From Tetrapyrgos nigripes (lineage: Eukaryota; Basidiomycota; Agaricomycetes; Agaricales; Campanellaceae), in assembly GCA_013368315.1 (NCBI GenBank), contig JAACJM010000220.1:1-64000 (forward strand): DNA of 64,000 nt, in the 5' to 3' direction. The position numbers and the translations under genes are program-made. The notes under the pieces were generated by a model, which was given only the letters and a program-made list of their open reading frames with translations, did no database searches and was not told the DNA's origin. Below, piece by piece: positions 32,496-44,380 of the stretch. Every line of letters starts with the position of its first letter. Positions within the stretch are counted from its first letter, which is position 1.

Positions 32496-35400
32496 CTATC
32501 TGGTGCTACTGGAAGACTCTAACCCTACAGTCCTCCCTCTTTTCGGCGCACTGTCTCTCTCCACGTCTCCCGTCTGCTCGTCCCTGTTTCGCTTAGTCCC
32601 ATGCCCTGAAGATGGTATTACCGTGACCATGCGCATTTGTGATAGGCCTGAGCTGTCCACAATCTTCCGAATCCCAAGTAGCCTCTCTTTACTAGTGAGA
32701 GCTTCGTACAATGGCCCAAGCTCGTTCAGAGGCGCCTTTCCGATCCCGTTCGGCGCAGCGAGCACCAGTGGCCGATACAAGCCATCCTCCGCCTTAACCT
32801 CTGGCCAGTTCACAAACTCTCGGCCAGTATGTCTGAGCTCGTCGACCAAGTTAGACCAAGGGAGTTTATATGTCTTCTTCCCATGAGATGATTGGACGGA
32901 AACGTCGAATCCATGGGATTCTGGTAACGAGTTGATCTCAGTAAGCACCTTCAGAAAGTCAGTCTCTATGACACTCACCTAGCAATGAGACTAGTTTGTC
33001 TTTGACTGTTTTGCGCAATTCAGAAGGCCGTAGCTTTTGAGCATGTTTTGAGGTCCTATCAGAAGAGTTGGGCATATTCATTCGTTAGCGCTATGTGTAA
33101 TCTAGTGCGTTCATGAAGAATTTACTTTGAATTGCGAGACAAGCCTGTTTCCGTGATGAAATGATCGGAAGAAGTATTGTTCGACGACGACGCTTGCTGG
33201 GGCACCATGGTCGGTGATAATGGAGAATGACTGACTTCCAGTGTCAAGGCATCATGATCCTCCGGAGGACTAGGACCGTCCGGTGATGTAAGCAGGCCTT
33301 CCATTCTCGATTCAGGAGCTCTTGGAATGTGATCTTCGCCAGTGGCCACTACCGTACTGACAGGCTGGGCAGCACAAAATCATTCAGGATACGTCGAGTC
33401 AGAATTCAAATTTGAAGCTCTGTAAGTAAAGTATACAGCAAATCACTTACCAAGTGTGGCCGCTCTAGGCGGGGAGAGGCGTCTGCAGCTGGAATCGAGA
33501 TCATCTGAGAATGGAGGTCCTAAATGTCAAGTCGGATACTCTTTAAACCAATACTGGGTCATACCTCGTTTGTAAGCTTCTGGTGAATGGGGTCGCCAGC
33601 ATCGCACTCGGTTTCTGAAGCAGATTCTGAGTCACTCCCATGGGAGCTCAGATCATCCTGGCCAGTCAAGACTTTTTGGAGGGTAGCCTACAAAGTTAAG
33701 AGTTGAATATTCAACTTTGTATCATGTTCAATGAAATTTTGACTCACCAACCTGTTTGCCATCCAATCTTTCTCGTCCATTCCCTTCCTATCAACATCCA
33801 AAGAAAAGGTATGAAAATCATCCTTGATGCGGCAAATTTTGCATATATGGGGTTGGCCGCATCCAACCATTGGAGGACTTTCATTCATGAGCGTTGAGTA
33901 GGCCGACGCATACAAAACTTGAATCGAGTTTTCCCCGCATTTTTCCCAATCCTGCCAGCAGGTATGACCCGATCTTTTCAATCTCTCTTCAAAACATTTG
34001 ACTGCGGGTGTTTGCACTATCTTAGGAGCCTTTTCGAGAAGTATCCTGAGTGGTTCTAGGGATATTATGCTCGGAAAATTTTTGGCTGCCACTGATCGAA
34101 AATCCGAACTTGATAGCGAAAGATGCCTTGCCACTGAAAAAAGAGCAACAGCACATATCCAGGTTGCAGGATCAGGCGGAGCTTCCAAGTGGGTAACCAA
34201 AGGGTTCCTAGAATTAGATATTTGAGCTATGGGGTTAGCAATTTCAGACCAGTGAGTGGCTAGGTCGTTCTCGTTCTCTACCAAACATGTATATAGCCAA
34301 GAGGGGACCCATCTTGCATGACTGACAACAGTACTAGAATCTTTTTCCTTCCCTCCATTGTCTGAGGGCAGTTTGTGAAGCCATTCATCGATCAAGTCGA
34401 GGTATTCTGGGTAGAGAATATTCTGTGATGACCGTGAGGACCAAAAATCAAGTGTAGTGTTAGGCCTAACACCATTGAGCATCCGTGGCAAGTATTCCAT
34501 GGCCTTCGATATGCACCATAGTGCCACTAGATGAGGTTTGACGAAGTCGGGCCTTCCTGTCAAAGAGATACTTTTGAGGCGCTCAGTTGGTTGTAGCGGA
34601 GTCACTCTGGACTATGAAACTCACCGATTACTTTCACATTCGGAACAGTTAGGATGGTCTGGAAGGTATGGGACTCGAAGATCCTGCACTGTCACCCATA
34701 CTCTCCACATAGATTCTCTAGGATGACCTTCAGAACAAGAATGGCCCCGTCGCTTCAACGTAGTGCAAAGCTCTGTCCATGGCCGGGTTATATCAGCTGT
34801 GATTTCAAGGAGGTCACTTTTGACAGCCGCTGGAATCATATCCCACCATCTGGCAACGAGGCCGGGAATGCCATCCTCTACCAACGAAAACGTCGACCTG
34901 GACTCGTACTTCGTGCGCCTGCAGGCCAATATCGTTTTCCAGAGGATTAGAATGAGCCGCATTACCAATGGGTGGTTCGTGCTTTCTGTAGCGGACGAAT
35001 CAGCACTAAAGCCACAAAGGCCAGAGGTGTGACCCTCTAATCGTCGTGAGATGATGGTAGCGACTCCAGAGTAGCAGTCATCATCCAATCCATATTCAAA
35101 ACAATGGAAAACCATCTCCTGCAAAAGATCATATGGCCAGGTAGCCTCCTCGTCCCTAATATCCCACAGCCTCCAAATATCATCCGAGTCTACGAGTGAT
35201 TGCCACATATCCAACAACTTTCTGCGATCATCCTCTTCACTAGCAGCTTTGCAGACACAGGACCACAGAAAATCAAATCGACGGAGTTGATAATACTTGA
35301 GCCCTTTCTCCATAGTCTTCAGAGACCTTCGGTCAGCGGCCATGCAGTGATACCAGGAGCAGTTTTGACAAACTCCTGGGGTATAATTTTGGATGGAGAT

Positions 35401-35838
35401 CTCGCTGGTCGTGGATTTCCTGCCGCTTACACCGGAAGACTGGGGCTGCAAGTTTTCAACAGGTGAATGGGCGATGATGGAAGAAAGAGGACGTAAGATC
35501 GGGTATTGATCCGAGGAAGAGGAGGGGCTGGAGCGTATATCTGAGATGCGTGGTTGCACAGCCGGGGCGGTGGACGAAGCAGGGTACCAATTATGGTCTA
35601 GGAACGAGCCGGACACTAGGCGTCCATCTGAAGTGCTGGACGAATGCCCAGCAGCATTAGAAGGGGAGGAGTTGAGATATTGATCTCGAAAAGGCTGGGA
35701 TGGTGTAGTGGAACGTACATCCCAGTTGAGCTCCTGCAGGCTCACCGAAATCAAAGGAGGAGAGGGCGGCATGGAATACGAGTCCCGTTGAAGATTGGCG
35801 GAGTCACTGGAGTGCGGACTGTCGTGGTCGAGGTTCAT
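32496..35838 (-). CDS. Large unknown Cys-motif protein, unit 3 (diverged paralogue)
   Basis: Paralogue of the genes at 4,851 and 16,688, but much more diverged. I favour the start MNLDHDSPHSSD at 35838, which aligns with the MDP/MDS starts; an upstream ATG at 35,922 adds 28 residues. Conserved marks are a Ser/Pro-rich N-terminus, CQNCSWYHCMAADR, GLCGFSADSSATEST, GHSCSEGHPRESMWRVW and CSEC. Exon 2 has GHTCWQDWEKCGENS and CKICRIKDDFH. The last exon has LPWSNLVDEL, REFVNWPEV, LNELGPLYEAL and a KRGR-type basic end with the stop at 32,496. Small middle exons lie between 32,980 and 33,690. It appears open throughout. Retention of every Cys pair across diverged copies supports a structural metal-binding role (inference). 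Confidence 0.7.
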
Positions 35839-35924
35839 GATAGTTCCGAGAAGAGGAGCTCGAGAAGGGAGTTGAGAAATGCTAAAGGGAGGAAAAGAAA
35901 GAGGCACTGTGGTGTATGCCAATT

Positions 35925-37005
35925 GGATCGATTGGGCTGTTCTCCTCCCTTTCCCTTACGGCTTCACGTTTCCAAGGTATCCGGCCATATCGGTATCTGC
36001 AATGAGCCATCCTCCTGCCTTACCCTAAATTGGGAATGGAATCTGTACCCGTCTGATGAGTAGATTCAATTCAGGGCGTCAGGGCGTCAGTAATTCAGGT
36101 TTACAAGAAAGGCTTTATGATCCAGTTCTCTGGACGCACATCTGAGGTGCGCGTCTGTTCATCGCAAGTAAATAGAGAATGAACTGTCAGAAAGAAAAAT
36201 GTCCAAGTCAATAAGACTACTAGGACGGCACAGCATTTGAGATGAGCGGACGAGAGAAGAAGAAATCCATAGGAAGATGTCGCTCCGAAAGAGAGTATAG
36301 AGCACTGTATGACTGGATTGATTCTAATTGGGCTGTTCTTCTCCTTCCCACTTCTATACAACCAATATACAACACGTTTTCGAGGAAGTATTCGGTCATG
36401 GTGCGATCTTCGGACGACGTCAAGTTCTTCCTCTCCAAAAACATGAAGCAAGAAGGAGGACAGCCAAGTAAGGAAAAGAGATAGGTGTTGTGAACTTGAT
36501 TAATGATGAAATGATGGTCCCAAGGCAAACTATTCAGATCTGGCGGTCAGCGTAGTTAAATTTAATTTCCGAGATAGTGGCCGAGAGAAAAGTCAGTAAA
36601 GAACACAGAAAATGTATGGAAGTATATGTTGTTAAGCAGACAGAATATGTAGGCAAGACTTGCGAGTACAATATCAAGCAGCAGAGTGAATAGACAGTAG
36701 AACTAGAAGATGAGGCTGGAGTTGGCGAGTAATGGATAGACACCGCAGCAAAATGAGTCATAGCTGGATAAATCCACAGAGGAAGGAGGAGAACAGCCGA
36801 ATTTGAGAAATGGCTGTTGCAATTAGTAGTCAAGTTCGAACAAAATGGGTGACGGCGTATTGACGGCGTGATTTGTGGGTTGTTAGCTTGATCCTTCTCG
36901 TCCATCCAATCCATATCTGGACATCCTCCTCCTAAATATCACTACTTCAGACCCTGGATGCACTTTTTCTCGAAGACACACACCGCTGTTACGCGTAAAA
37001 CATGC
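35925..37005. other. Region between the large gene and the unit 3 3-TM gene
   Basis: This occupies the place of the promoter block and the minus-strand 3-TM gene of units 1 and 2, but I find no such gene. A minus open frame at 36,101-36,451 has one hydrophobic segment (CCAVLVVLLTWTFFFLTV), no micro-exon structure and no recognisable family; I do not call it. 36,101-36,540 shows no clear match to units 1 or 2. The end (36,890-37,005) again matches 23,985-24,380-type sequence. Confidence 0.45.
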
Positions 37006-37009
37006 CGCC

Positions 37010-37982
37010 ATGTTCATGTTGTCTATAAAAGATACCACTCAAGTTCGTCGAATCTTCGTTATACCTTTCCCCAACTTTCTTGCTCATATAACCTGCTCTG
37101 CTAGGGCCTTTTTTGGTTGCGTCTACCCTAGAATCACGAAGATGATCCGTGGGCTAACGGTATACGACAAAGTACTCTGTGTCCAGAGAGAACAGGACGT
37201 CACCAAGTCAGAGTCGCTTCTGAAGGAGCTGAACGAGAATAGGATGCTGTGTATCAATATTGTACGTCTCTTCTACACCTGCTTGCGCTGCAGAATACTT
37301 ATCGGCCTATGAACCACTCAGCTTTGTGCTTGTCTTGCGTGCGTCGTACTAGACTGTTCGCGTCTCTCTCCGTACTAATGCTATCCTCTTTGCCCTCTCT
37401 TCCAGTCCTCTTTCCCGTCTATCCACTGTTCCAGCGACTTGGATGCTCTTTCTGCTTCTACTTTCTTGGGCAGCCGCATCATCCTGCGACAGAGTCCTTA
37501 CTCTACCGGTAAACAAACTCATACTTATTTTGGCCTGGTGAAAGGCTGACTCCTTTCATGGCAGACCAATCAACCAGCCCTAATCACCTTGATGCACGCA
37601 GTACCCGCGGTATCAGTCTACGCCGTACTTCTTGTAGCGATGATTCGCACTGCTGGGCATATGATTGTCGCTGTCGTCCAGCTACTTCTCGTTATAGGCG
37701 GGATTGCATTGCTGGTGTTGCTGTTATGGAAACAGGTCTACCAGAGAGAAGGAACTGGGTGTGTTTTTTTTTCCCCTTCTGTTCTTGCTATGTACGACGC
37801 GTCTGATATCACTTCACTGCAGGCTTACAGTAGACGGGACTGTCTCACAGCGACGTCGCCCATCCAGTAGGAACCACTGCGATCGCGGCTTCTCAATGCC
37901 TTCCTTCGTCCACCACGGTGATCTCCAACTGGGGGAAAGGGCCATCGCTTCACGTGGCAAATTAGAAGGCCCTTTCACGTAG
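37010..37982 (+). CDS. 3-TM family protein, unit 3 (diverged)
   Basis: Five exons (37010-37261, 37322-37338, 37406-37508, 37565-37758, 37823-37982) give a 241-residue frame. The MFMLSIKD start aligns with the relics at 1043 and 11,810. Shared marks are RGLTVYDKVLCVQREQD, LLKELNENRM, the 17-nt micro-exon (LCACLA) and membrane segments TWMLFLLLLSWAAA, PAVSVYAVLLVAMI and MIVAVVQLLLVIGGIALLVLLLW. The last exon ends at a stop at 37,982 after a short basic tail. Ser/Ala/Thr-rich tail-like sequence resumes at 38,240-38,600 out of this frame, so the tail may have been shortened by an insertion or rearrangement. Function unknown. Confidence 0.7.
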
Positions 37983-38660
37983 TCTTAGGTCTAGCTCAGG
38001 TTATGCAGAAGGGAGGGAGAATCAGTGGAAAGTGGGAGAGAAGAAGGGCGTTAAGCTTTGACACGCTGGCATGACGTCGTGGGTTATTGACGTCAACAGT
38101 CCTTGGATCTGGTCCAGACCGAGTCTGGACATTCCGGTTGTCGGGAAGGGTAAAGACCGGCTGTGGCAACGAAAAGGGGTGGGAGTTTGAGGTCGTAGTA
38201 AAATTTTCGAGGTTAACTCGGCCTTTAAGAGGTCTCGTAACAGTGCAACTGCAGCTCCTGAATTTGTAGTTGCAATTCCAAGCCCTACCATCGCAGCCGT
38301 ATCCTCTTCTCCGTGCCTTCCTTCGTCCACCATGGCAGCCTCCAACGCAACTGGAATAACTGCCCGTACTCCAACTAGTGGTACAGCTCCTGAGCCGCTG
38401 ACAGCACACTCGATTGCAGTCGTCTCGTCTTCTATTGGCTTCCTTTCTTGCTACGGTAGTAGCTCGGCAGTCATCAACAATGCTACCTCAGGCTCAGCCG
38501 TTGCCTCGACTGCCCATGACGTTGCTGTAATGCTGTTCCTGCTCCAGCGAGAGTACATCGGCTTCCTCGTTCCTCCGATGTTCCCTTTCAACGCAACGAC
38601 CTCGTCAACTTGCTTTGATCTACTATTCTTTTACCCAGTACCGCATATTTTTGGCTGACA
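37983..38660 (+). pseudogene. Detached tail-like segment of a 3-TM family gene
   Basis: 38,240-38,600 reads as an Ala/Ser/Thr-rich segment (SNATGITARTPTSGTAPEPL and similar), like the tail of the 22,140 gene. The CCTTCCTTCGTCCACCA block occurs at 37,902 and again at 38,313, indicating a direct duplication about 410 bp apart. 37,984-38,235 has no coding features. It could also be an alternative last exon. Confidence 0.4.
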
Positions 38661-38979
38661 TCTATGATCTACGGCATGGACAAGAACCGTACACGACTTC
38701 ATACGTCATGTATCTTTTCTCTCCTCTTTTCCTCTTCCATTCGAGCCATTGCACCTCGCAATGCTTTGCTATTCCAATTGCTATCTATGTCGTTGCTCTG
38801 CTCGTGAATACTGAATAAGTCTGTACAGTTCCTTCACGAGATCGTTTTCTTTCGCTTTCTTTCGTTTTCTTTTTTTTTGTAGATCTTTTCGTGCAGTGCA
38901 TACTACATATATCTATGCCATTTTGGATACTGTCAATAAACGCTTTTGTGCATTCGTTCCTCACTGTCCCATTCCATAT

Positions 38980-39393
38980 ATCCACGCTCGCACCGTCTCT
39001 AGACTCCTGGCAAGCTTGCAGATCTCAGAGCAGCGGTTATCGTTCCAATCCTTCTCGACAACCACCGCGAGCTCAAGTCTCCTGGTACACCGTACAGTGA
39101 CGTCGTTGTCTAAGTAGTACGAGGTAGACTTCTGTCGTTGCAGGTACGTACTACTGGACCTACAGCTGGAGTTGGAACTGGGCGTCCATCTTGGCTACCT
39201 GGTTCCAGTGCTGCGTCACCGTGGAACGTCTGGTTCGCTCCTAGTCCTCAGACGCAACCTCGGGGAACCAACGGGGAACATCTGTTGCTAGTTTGCTACG
39301 CCAGTCCCCCTTCTTCGTCTCCGAGCTGACGTAGCTACGGAGAGCTCTGCTGGGCTTAGCACCTCATGATTGGGAGGACGAAGCGTAATGGGA
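38980..39393 (+). pseudogene. NFX1/FAP1-like C-terminal relic after unit 3
   Basis: Contains the GKLADL-like start (CAAGCTTGCAGATCTC), a TTGPTAGVGTGRPSWLPG segment matching the Gly-rich C-terminus in units 1 and 2, and at 39,364-39,393 LAPHDWEDEA with a stop, the best preserved end of the gene in this window. Frames are broken between these. Confidence 0.6.
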
Positions 39394-39539
39394 AGGATTG
39401 AGTGGGTTCTGTTCAGATTTTGTGCAAAGGGACTGATGCCCGTGTGTCTTGATATTTCTTAAAGGCTTTTTAACATCAATTTTTAGTTGCAAACAATGTT
39501 GGCGTACATGCATACTTGAGATACATCTCTGACTCCTAC

Positions 39540-39990
39540 TATTGGTTGACTCCGCGGTCCTGCCATTTCTTTCTCTGGCTTAATAGCACGTCCTGAAGAT
39601 AAACCCACTATGACCATGCGCAATTGTTGTCGACCTGAGTCATCGGAATCCTACAGATCAGAGAGCGATCTTCATCACCCAGAGCTGCATGCAGACCGGA
39701 TGGTGGAATCTCTAAAGGACCTTCTGGTAGGGTAAGATAGATTAGCGAAAAAGCCGATAAAAGGGAAAACCATGTAATGGCTTCGAGGATTGTACTTACT
39801 CGGACGGAATCTTATGCTCTGGATAAATTTTGTTGCTCTGACCAAATTTATCCACGGCCATCCAACTTTCAAAGTTCCAACGCATCTTCCTCGACCGGAA
39901 TTGATGTCTAGACGCAGAAGGATTCTGTCTTGGGATGAAAGCGACCGAAGACGTATCTTTCAGATGCACTTGGGTTTTCTGAAGGATTGA
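39540..39990 (-). pseudogene. 3' fragment of the large Cys-motif gene family
   Basis: On the minus strand this matches the last exon of the 32,496 gene: the GCGCATTG/TGACCATGCGCA block at 39,610-39,625 parallels 32,617-32,635, and SLFEIPPS-, FKVGWPWINL- and DIKSG-type segments follow. Frames are broken. It is a fourth, truncated copy in the same orientation as the others. Confidence 0.45.
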
Positions 39991-40029
39991 TCAACGTTAG
40001 AGCAGAAGCGCATGGAAGTACGGACATAC

Positions 40030-40200
40030 GAAGGAGTTGACGCTACGAAACCCCAAAAGAGCTTGGCCGATCTGTCTGAGTCCTAGCTTTGATCCACGTC
40101 GCACTAAAGACAGTTGAGTCGTTGGAAAGGCGGAGGAAAAGTACGAATACCCACAAATGTGCTGGCGGGATAAGACATGACACGTTGCGGTATAAAATGA
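40030..40200 (-). pseudogene. Inverted fragment of a purine-cytosine permease gene
   Basis: The minus strand reads a degraded PPAHLW segment, an intron-like stretch, then GSKLGLRQIGQALLGF. This corresponds to PPAYF and GPKLGLRQMVQARFSFG around the second intron of the intact permease (12,940-13,076). Only this part of the gene is present. It lies opposite to the intact copy. Confidence 0.7.
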
Positions 40201-40249
40201 ACAGACACAAATTACGGGTGATAGGGACGAATGCAGCAGGTCCAAGTGA

Positions 40250-41690
40250 GAAAGAAGAAAGGATTTAGAAAGAACATTTCGAAGAATTGGTCGTCAGTCA
40301 TTGGTAAGACTCCTGAGCGAATGGTGTCAGTCAATAGCCTAGAAGCAAAGCAACGCGACATACCTCTTTTTCCGAAACCTATGTCAGAAGCCTTCTAAGT
40401 TCTGGTCAACACCTTTCACATCGTTGATGGCCAAGACGTGACGTGTATCCAAACGAACTTCTCCTTCTCTCTAGCGCTTAGCTCCAAATCTTGTTCAGTT
40501 AAGCCCCATGGGCGTTGAAATTGTCTGTACTAGGTTATTGTCACCGTCACTTTTGCAGGGTGGTTGAAAGGAAAAATAAGGAAAAATCAAATTTGTGTTA
40601 GACCACGTGGTACTTGTCGCGATTGTTGGGCGGTGATTGTCCTCCAAGTTTCTTTGAGACTTTGTCTTCTGCCACCATCTTCTGAACCGTCTTCTGAACC
40701 ATCAACACTCTCATTTAATTGGCATCTTTTACCCGCAGAAATGGAATCATGAGCTCTTGCGGAGGGTGTGGGGACTATCTCACTGGGTGTAGAATCCAAC
40801 TTGATTATGACCAAGAAGCCATCTTTCCCCTTCCGCCAGCGCAGCAATTGCGAAGCAAATTGGAGGAAGAGGAAAATCTCATTTCTAAACTCGAGGAACT
40901 CAGCAAGTGGGAGCAGTCAGCGGCAAAAATCAGAATATATCCCGCAAGAGACTCTGAGAGAAGTATTCCTCGCAGCAACATCAGTAAACGGCAAATCGAC
41001 TTTCCCCCACTTTTCGGAGCTTTCGGTAACTTTTTCCCATCAAGACTTTTGATCGACTTTTTTGATGGAAGCTTTTTCCGACTTCTACTTTCTTCTGGAA
41101 GCCTTTTCCCGCCTTTTACTTTTTTCCGAATGGCACCTACTTTTCAATAACTTTTGCCAGCTTTTCCTGAGCTTTTCTGGAGGATCTCACTTTCTACACC
41201 AAATGGGTAAAATAGACTCGAGTCAAGTACGTATATGTATTAATTCTCCCGTCTGGTATTGTACTGTCTGGGGGAACTCTCTGAGATTTGGCACATACAC
41301 ACTTTGCTTAATCCACTTACATGTAGGAACACAGCCTGAGGGAAGAGGTGGGAGGAAGCTGAGGGACACTTAGAGGGACTCGAGCCTCTATGCAAAGACT
41401 GAACGAAATTTTGATGCAGCCGCAGCTCCGGTAAATGCCAGTCAACTGTATAGCTGCAGTCACATGTTGTGTTGACTTTGCGATTGCACGTCCATCCCAA
41501 CCTTCACTGTGTCCAGTCACTGCACTCATCCTCGTCACCCTTCAGTGCTTTTTTGACTGAATCCACCTCCTACACCTAGACGACCTCAACGTGAAAGGAG
41601 AGCACCGAAAACATTTGTACCAGACTCTAATCAAGCCTGGAGACAGGGAGCACTCGGCCCCCTGGCGTGCGTGCACGCGATGCAGATAAA
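40250..41690. other. Gene-poor stretch with a T-rich repetitive segment
   Basis: No recognisable gene. 41,000-41,190 is a low-complexity run in which GACTTTT, GCCTTTT and GCTTTTTC words recur every 10-30 nt. Open frames at 40,719-41,150 and 40,768-41,052 overlap each other in different frames and show no family features. Confidence 0.45.
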
Positions 41691-41954
41691 CAGGTCGCAG
41701 CTGATAAACGCAATACTGATAGAGCCGCAAGAGACCGTGAGGCATGGTGAGAGCTAAATCAGCCACACGGGACTGCAGCCGCAGAACCACAGGATCCCGG
41801 TCCTAGTTCCGCAGGACAAAGTGACTCAGGAGATGCTGATGAAGGTCTCAGGCCACATTCATCCACATCAGACAATGAGAATTCTGCATCTAATACAGAT
41901 GGAAACGATCTTTTAGAAGATCAGGCACAACTATGCCAGGAAGGGGGAGTACAG

Positions 41955-43562
41955 ATGATTAATCTCTTGCTTAATAATGCAATTGACTCTAAATCTCCTC
42001 GTGAATGGACACTCCGAGAAATATCGCTCTTACCAGATAAAGAGCAAGAGGAATGGAAAATCGCTTGCCGTGAAGAACTAGAGGTACTTCGCAGGCGCGG
42101 AACTTTCCAACTTGTAGATCGTCCTGAGAATAGGAAAGTCATTAAAAACCGATGGGTCTTTGACATCAAAACTGATGGTCGTAAAAAGGCGAGACTCGTC
42201 GCTAAAGGTTTCTCACAGATTGAAGGTCTAGACTTTGATCAAGTCTTCTCTCCAGTTGTTCACTTCGAGACGGTGCACCTAGTCTTCGGATTGGCAGCCC
42301 TCAATAATTGGCACATCTCAGGTGTCGATGTTCATAGTGCCTATCTTTATGGCATACTTGAAGAAGAGATCTATATGGAACAACCGGAAGGTTTTATAGA
42401 ACCTGGAAAAGAACGCAAAGTCATCTGGCTACTTCGCGCTCTATATGGACTTAAGCAAGCTGGTCTTGCTTGGTGGAAAGGTCTCGACAAGTCCATGGCA
42501 GAGCTTGGTTTCAAGCAAATCAACTCTGATGCCGGAATCTTCGTATATAATCAAAATGGTTACATTGTCATTGCTGTTGTCTACGTTGATGATGCCTTAT
42601 TCTGTGGAGCAGACAAGCAGTTAGTGCTCAAACTAAAGGCGAAGTTTATGAAGAAATGGGAATGCAGGGATCTTGGCGATGCCAAAGAATTTCTTAGGAT
42701 GAACATTGTCAGGAAAGGCAGCAAAATCTATCTTGATCAATGTGCCTACCTTGAAAAGGTACTAGAACGATGTGGTATGCAAAACGCGAAAGCTTCTGCT
42801 ACTCCATTACCTGCAGGATATTATCCTATAAAAAACAAAGCCCCAGTTGACCCAGTCCTTTGACAGAAATATCAAACTGTCATCGGGTCTCTTCTTTACA
42901 TCATGTTAGGAACTTGTCCTGACATAGCCTTCGCCGTTACCAAAATGGCACAGCACGCTGCAAACCCTTCAGATGATCATCTAGCTAAAGCTCTCTGGAT
43001 TTGCCGTTACCTTCTCGGTACTCGACACTATGCACTAGTGTATGACGGATCCAAGAAAAAGATCACTGAATCAGATCCATTAGGAACTGGTCTTGCTGCA
43101 TACACAGACTCTGATTGGGCATCAGACCCAAACAATCATTGATCACATACTGGTTTCTTCCTAACGTTGGCCCGTGGAACTTTCTACTGGGCCTCCAGAG
43201 CTCAAACTACAACCGTGTTAAGCTCTACCGAAGCAGAGTATATGGCTCTCAGTGACTGTAGTCGCCAAGTCATCTGGATAAAAGCTCTCTTAGAAGAACT
43301 TAACATTCAGATGAAAGCTATCGATATCTATGGGGACAATCAAGGATCTATCTTTATCGCATCCAATCCTGTTACAGAACGACGTTCAAAACACATTGCT
43401 GTCAAATATCACTTTATCCGTGAACATGTAGCAAACGAGAACGTAACAATAAAGTTTATAGAAGGAAGCGATAATCCTGCTGATATGTTTACAAAGAACC
43501 TTGGGAGACAAAAATTCAAGAAGTTTAGATCACAACTAGGACTCCAATTTTATACTAGTTGA
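41955..43562 (+). pseudogene. Copia reverse transcriptase and RNase H with two UGA stops
   Basis: A single frame read through UGA at 42,861 and 43,140 is otherwise open. Motifs are KARLVAKGFSQIEGLDFDQVFSPV, the catalytic VVYVDDALF, ALYGLKQAGLAWW, a junction IGSLLYIMLGTCPDIAFAV, TDSDWASDP and the RNase H end SSTEAEYMAL, ending at 43,562. Open sequence extends upstream to about 41,780 as a Ser/Asp-rich linker typical of the region between integrase and reverse transcriptase. Both stops fall where an Arg codon is common in relatives. Confidence 0.9.
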
Positions 43563-43564
43563 GC

Positions 43565-43640
43565 CTTGATATAACGTATCATAGAACCTTGGTACAATGT
43601 ATCATAGAACCATGGTACAATGTATCTCAAATAACGGAGA
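43565..43640 (+). repeat. Short tandem repeat upstream of the copia LTR
   Basis: Two to three copies of a 23-bp unit (AATGTATCATAGAACCATGG then TAC) lie between the copia stop and the polypurine tract. They are imperfect and include an internal CCATGG palindrome. Confidence 0.7.
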
Positions 43641-43708
43641 TGAACCTCGGCTGCTTAAAGTGCCTTTATGCTTACGTGCACTAAACAGTGCAGCTTAGCA
43701 AGGGGGAG

Positions 43709-43920
43709 TGTTGAATTGGCAAATTAGTAAGCAGCCATCAACATTAGATTAGATATAGATTAGATAGTAATCTAGTTAGTTACGCTTACTTACATCAGTA
43801 GTTCTTAGATAAGTAGTCACATGTACTATCTAGAACAGTATATAAGGGCTCGTAGATTGCCCTACAAGAATAAGGATTTCCCTTAACACTCATCGCTCTT
43901 AACTTCTAACAAACTGCTCT
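43709..43920 (+). repeat. Copia 3' LTR (right end uncertain)
   Basis: Begins TGTTGAATTGGC immediately after the purine tract and includes a TATATAAGGG promoter-like segment near 43,841. The exact right end cannot be fixed without a second copy. Confidence 0.7.
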
Positions 43921-44380
43921 AACAAGCACTTCTACATCCCCAGGTAAGTATGCAGTTGCCGCTACGTATATAGAACATAGCCTGCTCAACAATTTCTTCT
44001 ATGTCTTGTTCTCTCTGCTAGCTCCTTTTCTTGTTTTCTCTCCTTTCCTCATGATCCATTTGCCTTGCTCTTCTCTGCTCGCTTTTTTTCTCAATCTTTT
44101 AACTTTCAATTCAAGAATTTATACATCGTTGAACCAGCATAGAAACTATGTGCTTACAGCCTTGTTTGTTTTATTTTTCGTCTCAATCTTCTTCAAATCA
44201 ATCATTCATGAGGCTTGCTTCCCTTATTTCTCTCTTCCCTTCGATTTTGACAAGTTTGTTCAAACATATATTCCTTCTTCCTCTTCATATTCTGGTCTTT
44301 CGAATTCCTCAACTCTCTGGTCCGATGCCAACAAACGTCCATTTAGGTTTTCGCAGCAATACTGATCTCGCAGTTCACTG

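Larger units (their letters stand above)
746..37982. repeat. Tandem array of about 11-12 kb units (three copies)
   Basis: The same left junction, CTAGC(A/G)ATTGCCCATT, occurs at about 746, 11,510 and 23,985. It is followed in each case by closely matching sequence (for example the GATGAATTTAGGCTGG segment). Unit 1 is about 10.8 kb, unit 2 about 12.5 kb, and unit 3 about 7.6 kb after removing the 6.4 kb Ty3 insertion. Units 1 and 2 are highly similar over the large minus-strand gene and the 3-TM pair, while the unit 3 genes are much more diverged in protein sequence. The permease is intact only in unit 2. Fragments of a further unit lie at 38,980-40,200. Confidence 0.85.
41720..43920 (+). mobile_element. 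5'-truncated Ty1/copia retrotransposon
   Basis: Reverse transcriptase and RNase H are present, followed by a polypurine tract (AGGGGGAG, 43,701-43,708) and one LTR starting TGTTGAATTGGC at 43,709. Gag, protease and most of integrase are missing, and no matching left LTR was found in the window. The LTR end is not certain because only one copy is present; TG...ACA ends near 43,911-43,928 are possible. Confidence 0.88.

Noticed and set aside
36101..36528. Minus-strand frames with one hydrophobic segment
   Set aside because: No micro-exon, no conserved 3-TM marks and no counterpart in the other units. Could be a decayed gene but is not supported.
41000..41190. Possible coding region with Phe-rich frames
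   Set aside because: Low-complexity CTTTT-type repetition explains the open frames.
44006..44365. 119-residue hydrophobic plus frame after the copia LTR
   Set aside because: T-rich DNA gives Phe/Leu-rich frames by chance; no start context, no family match and it overlaps a second open frame.
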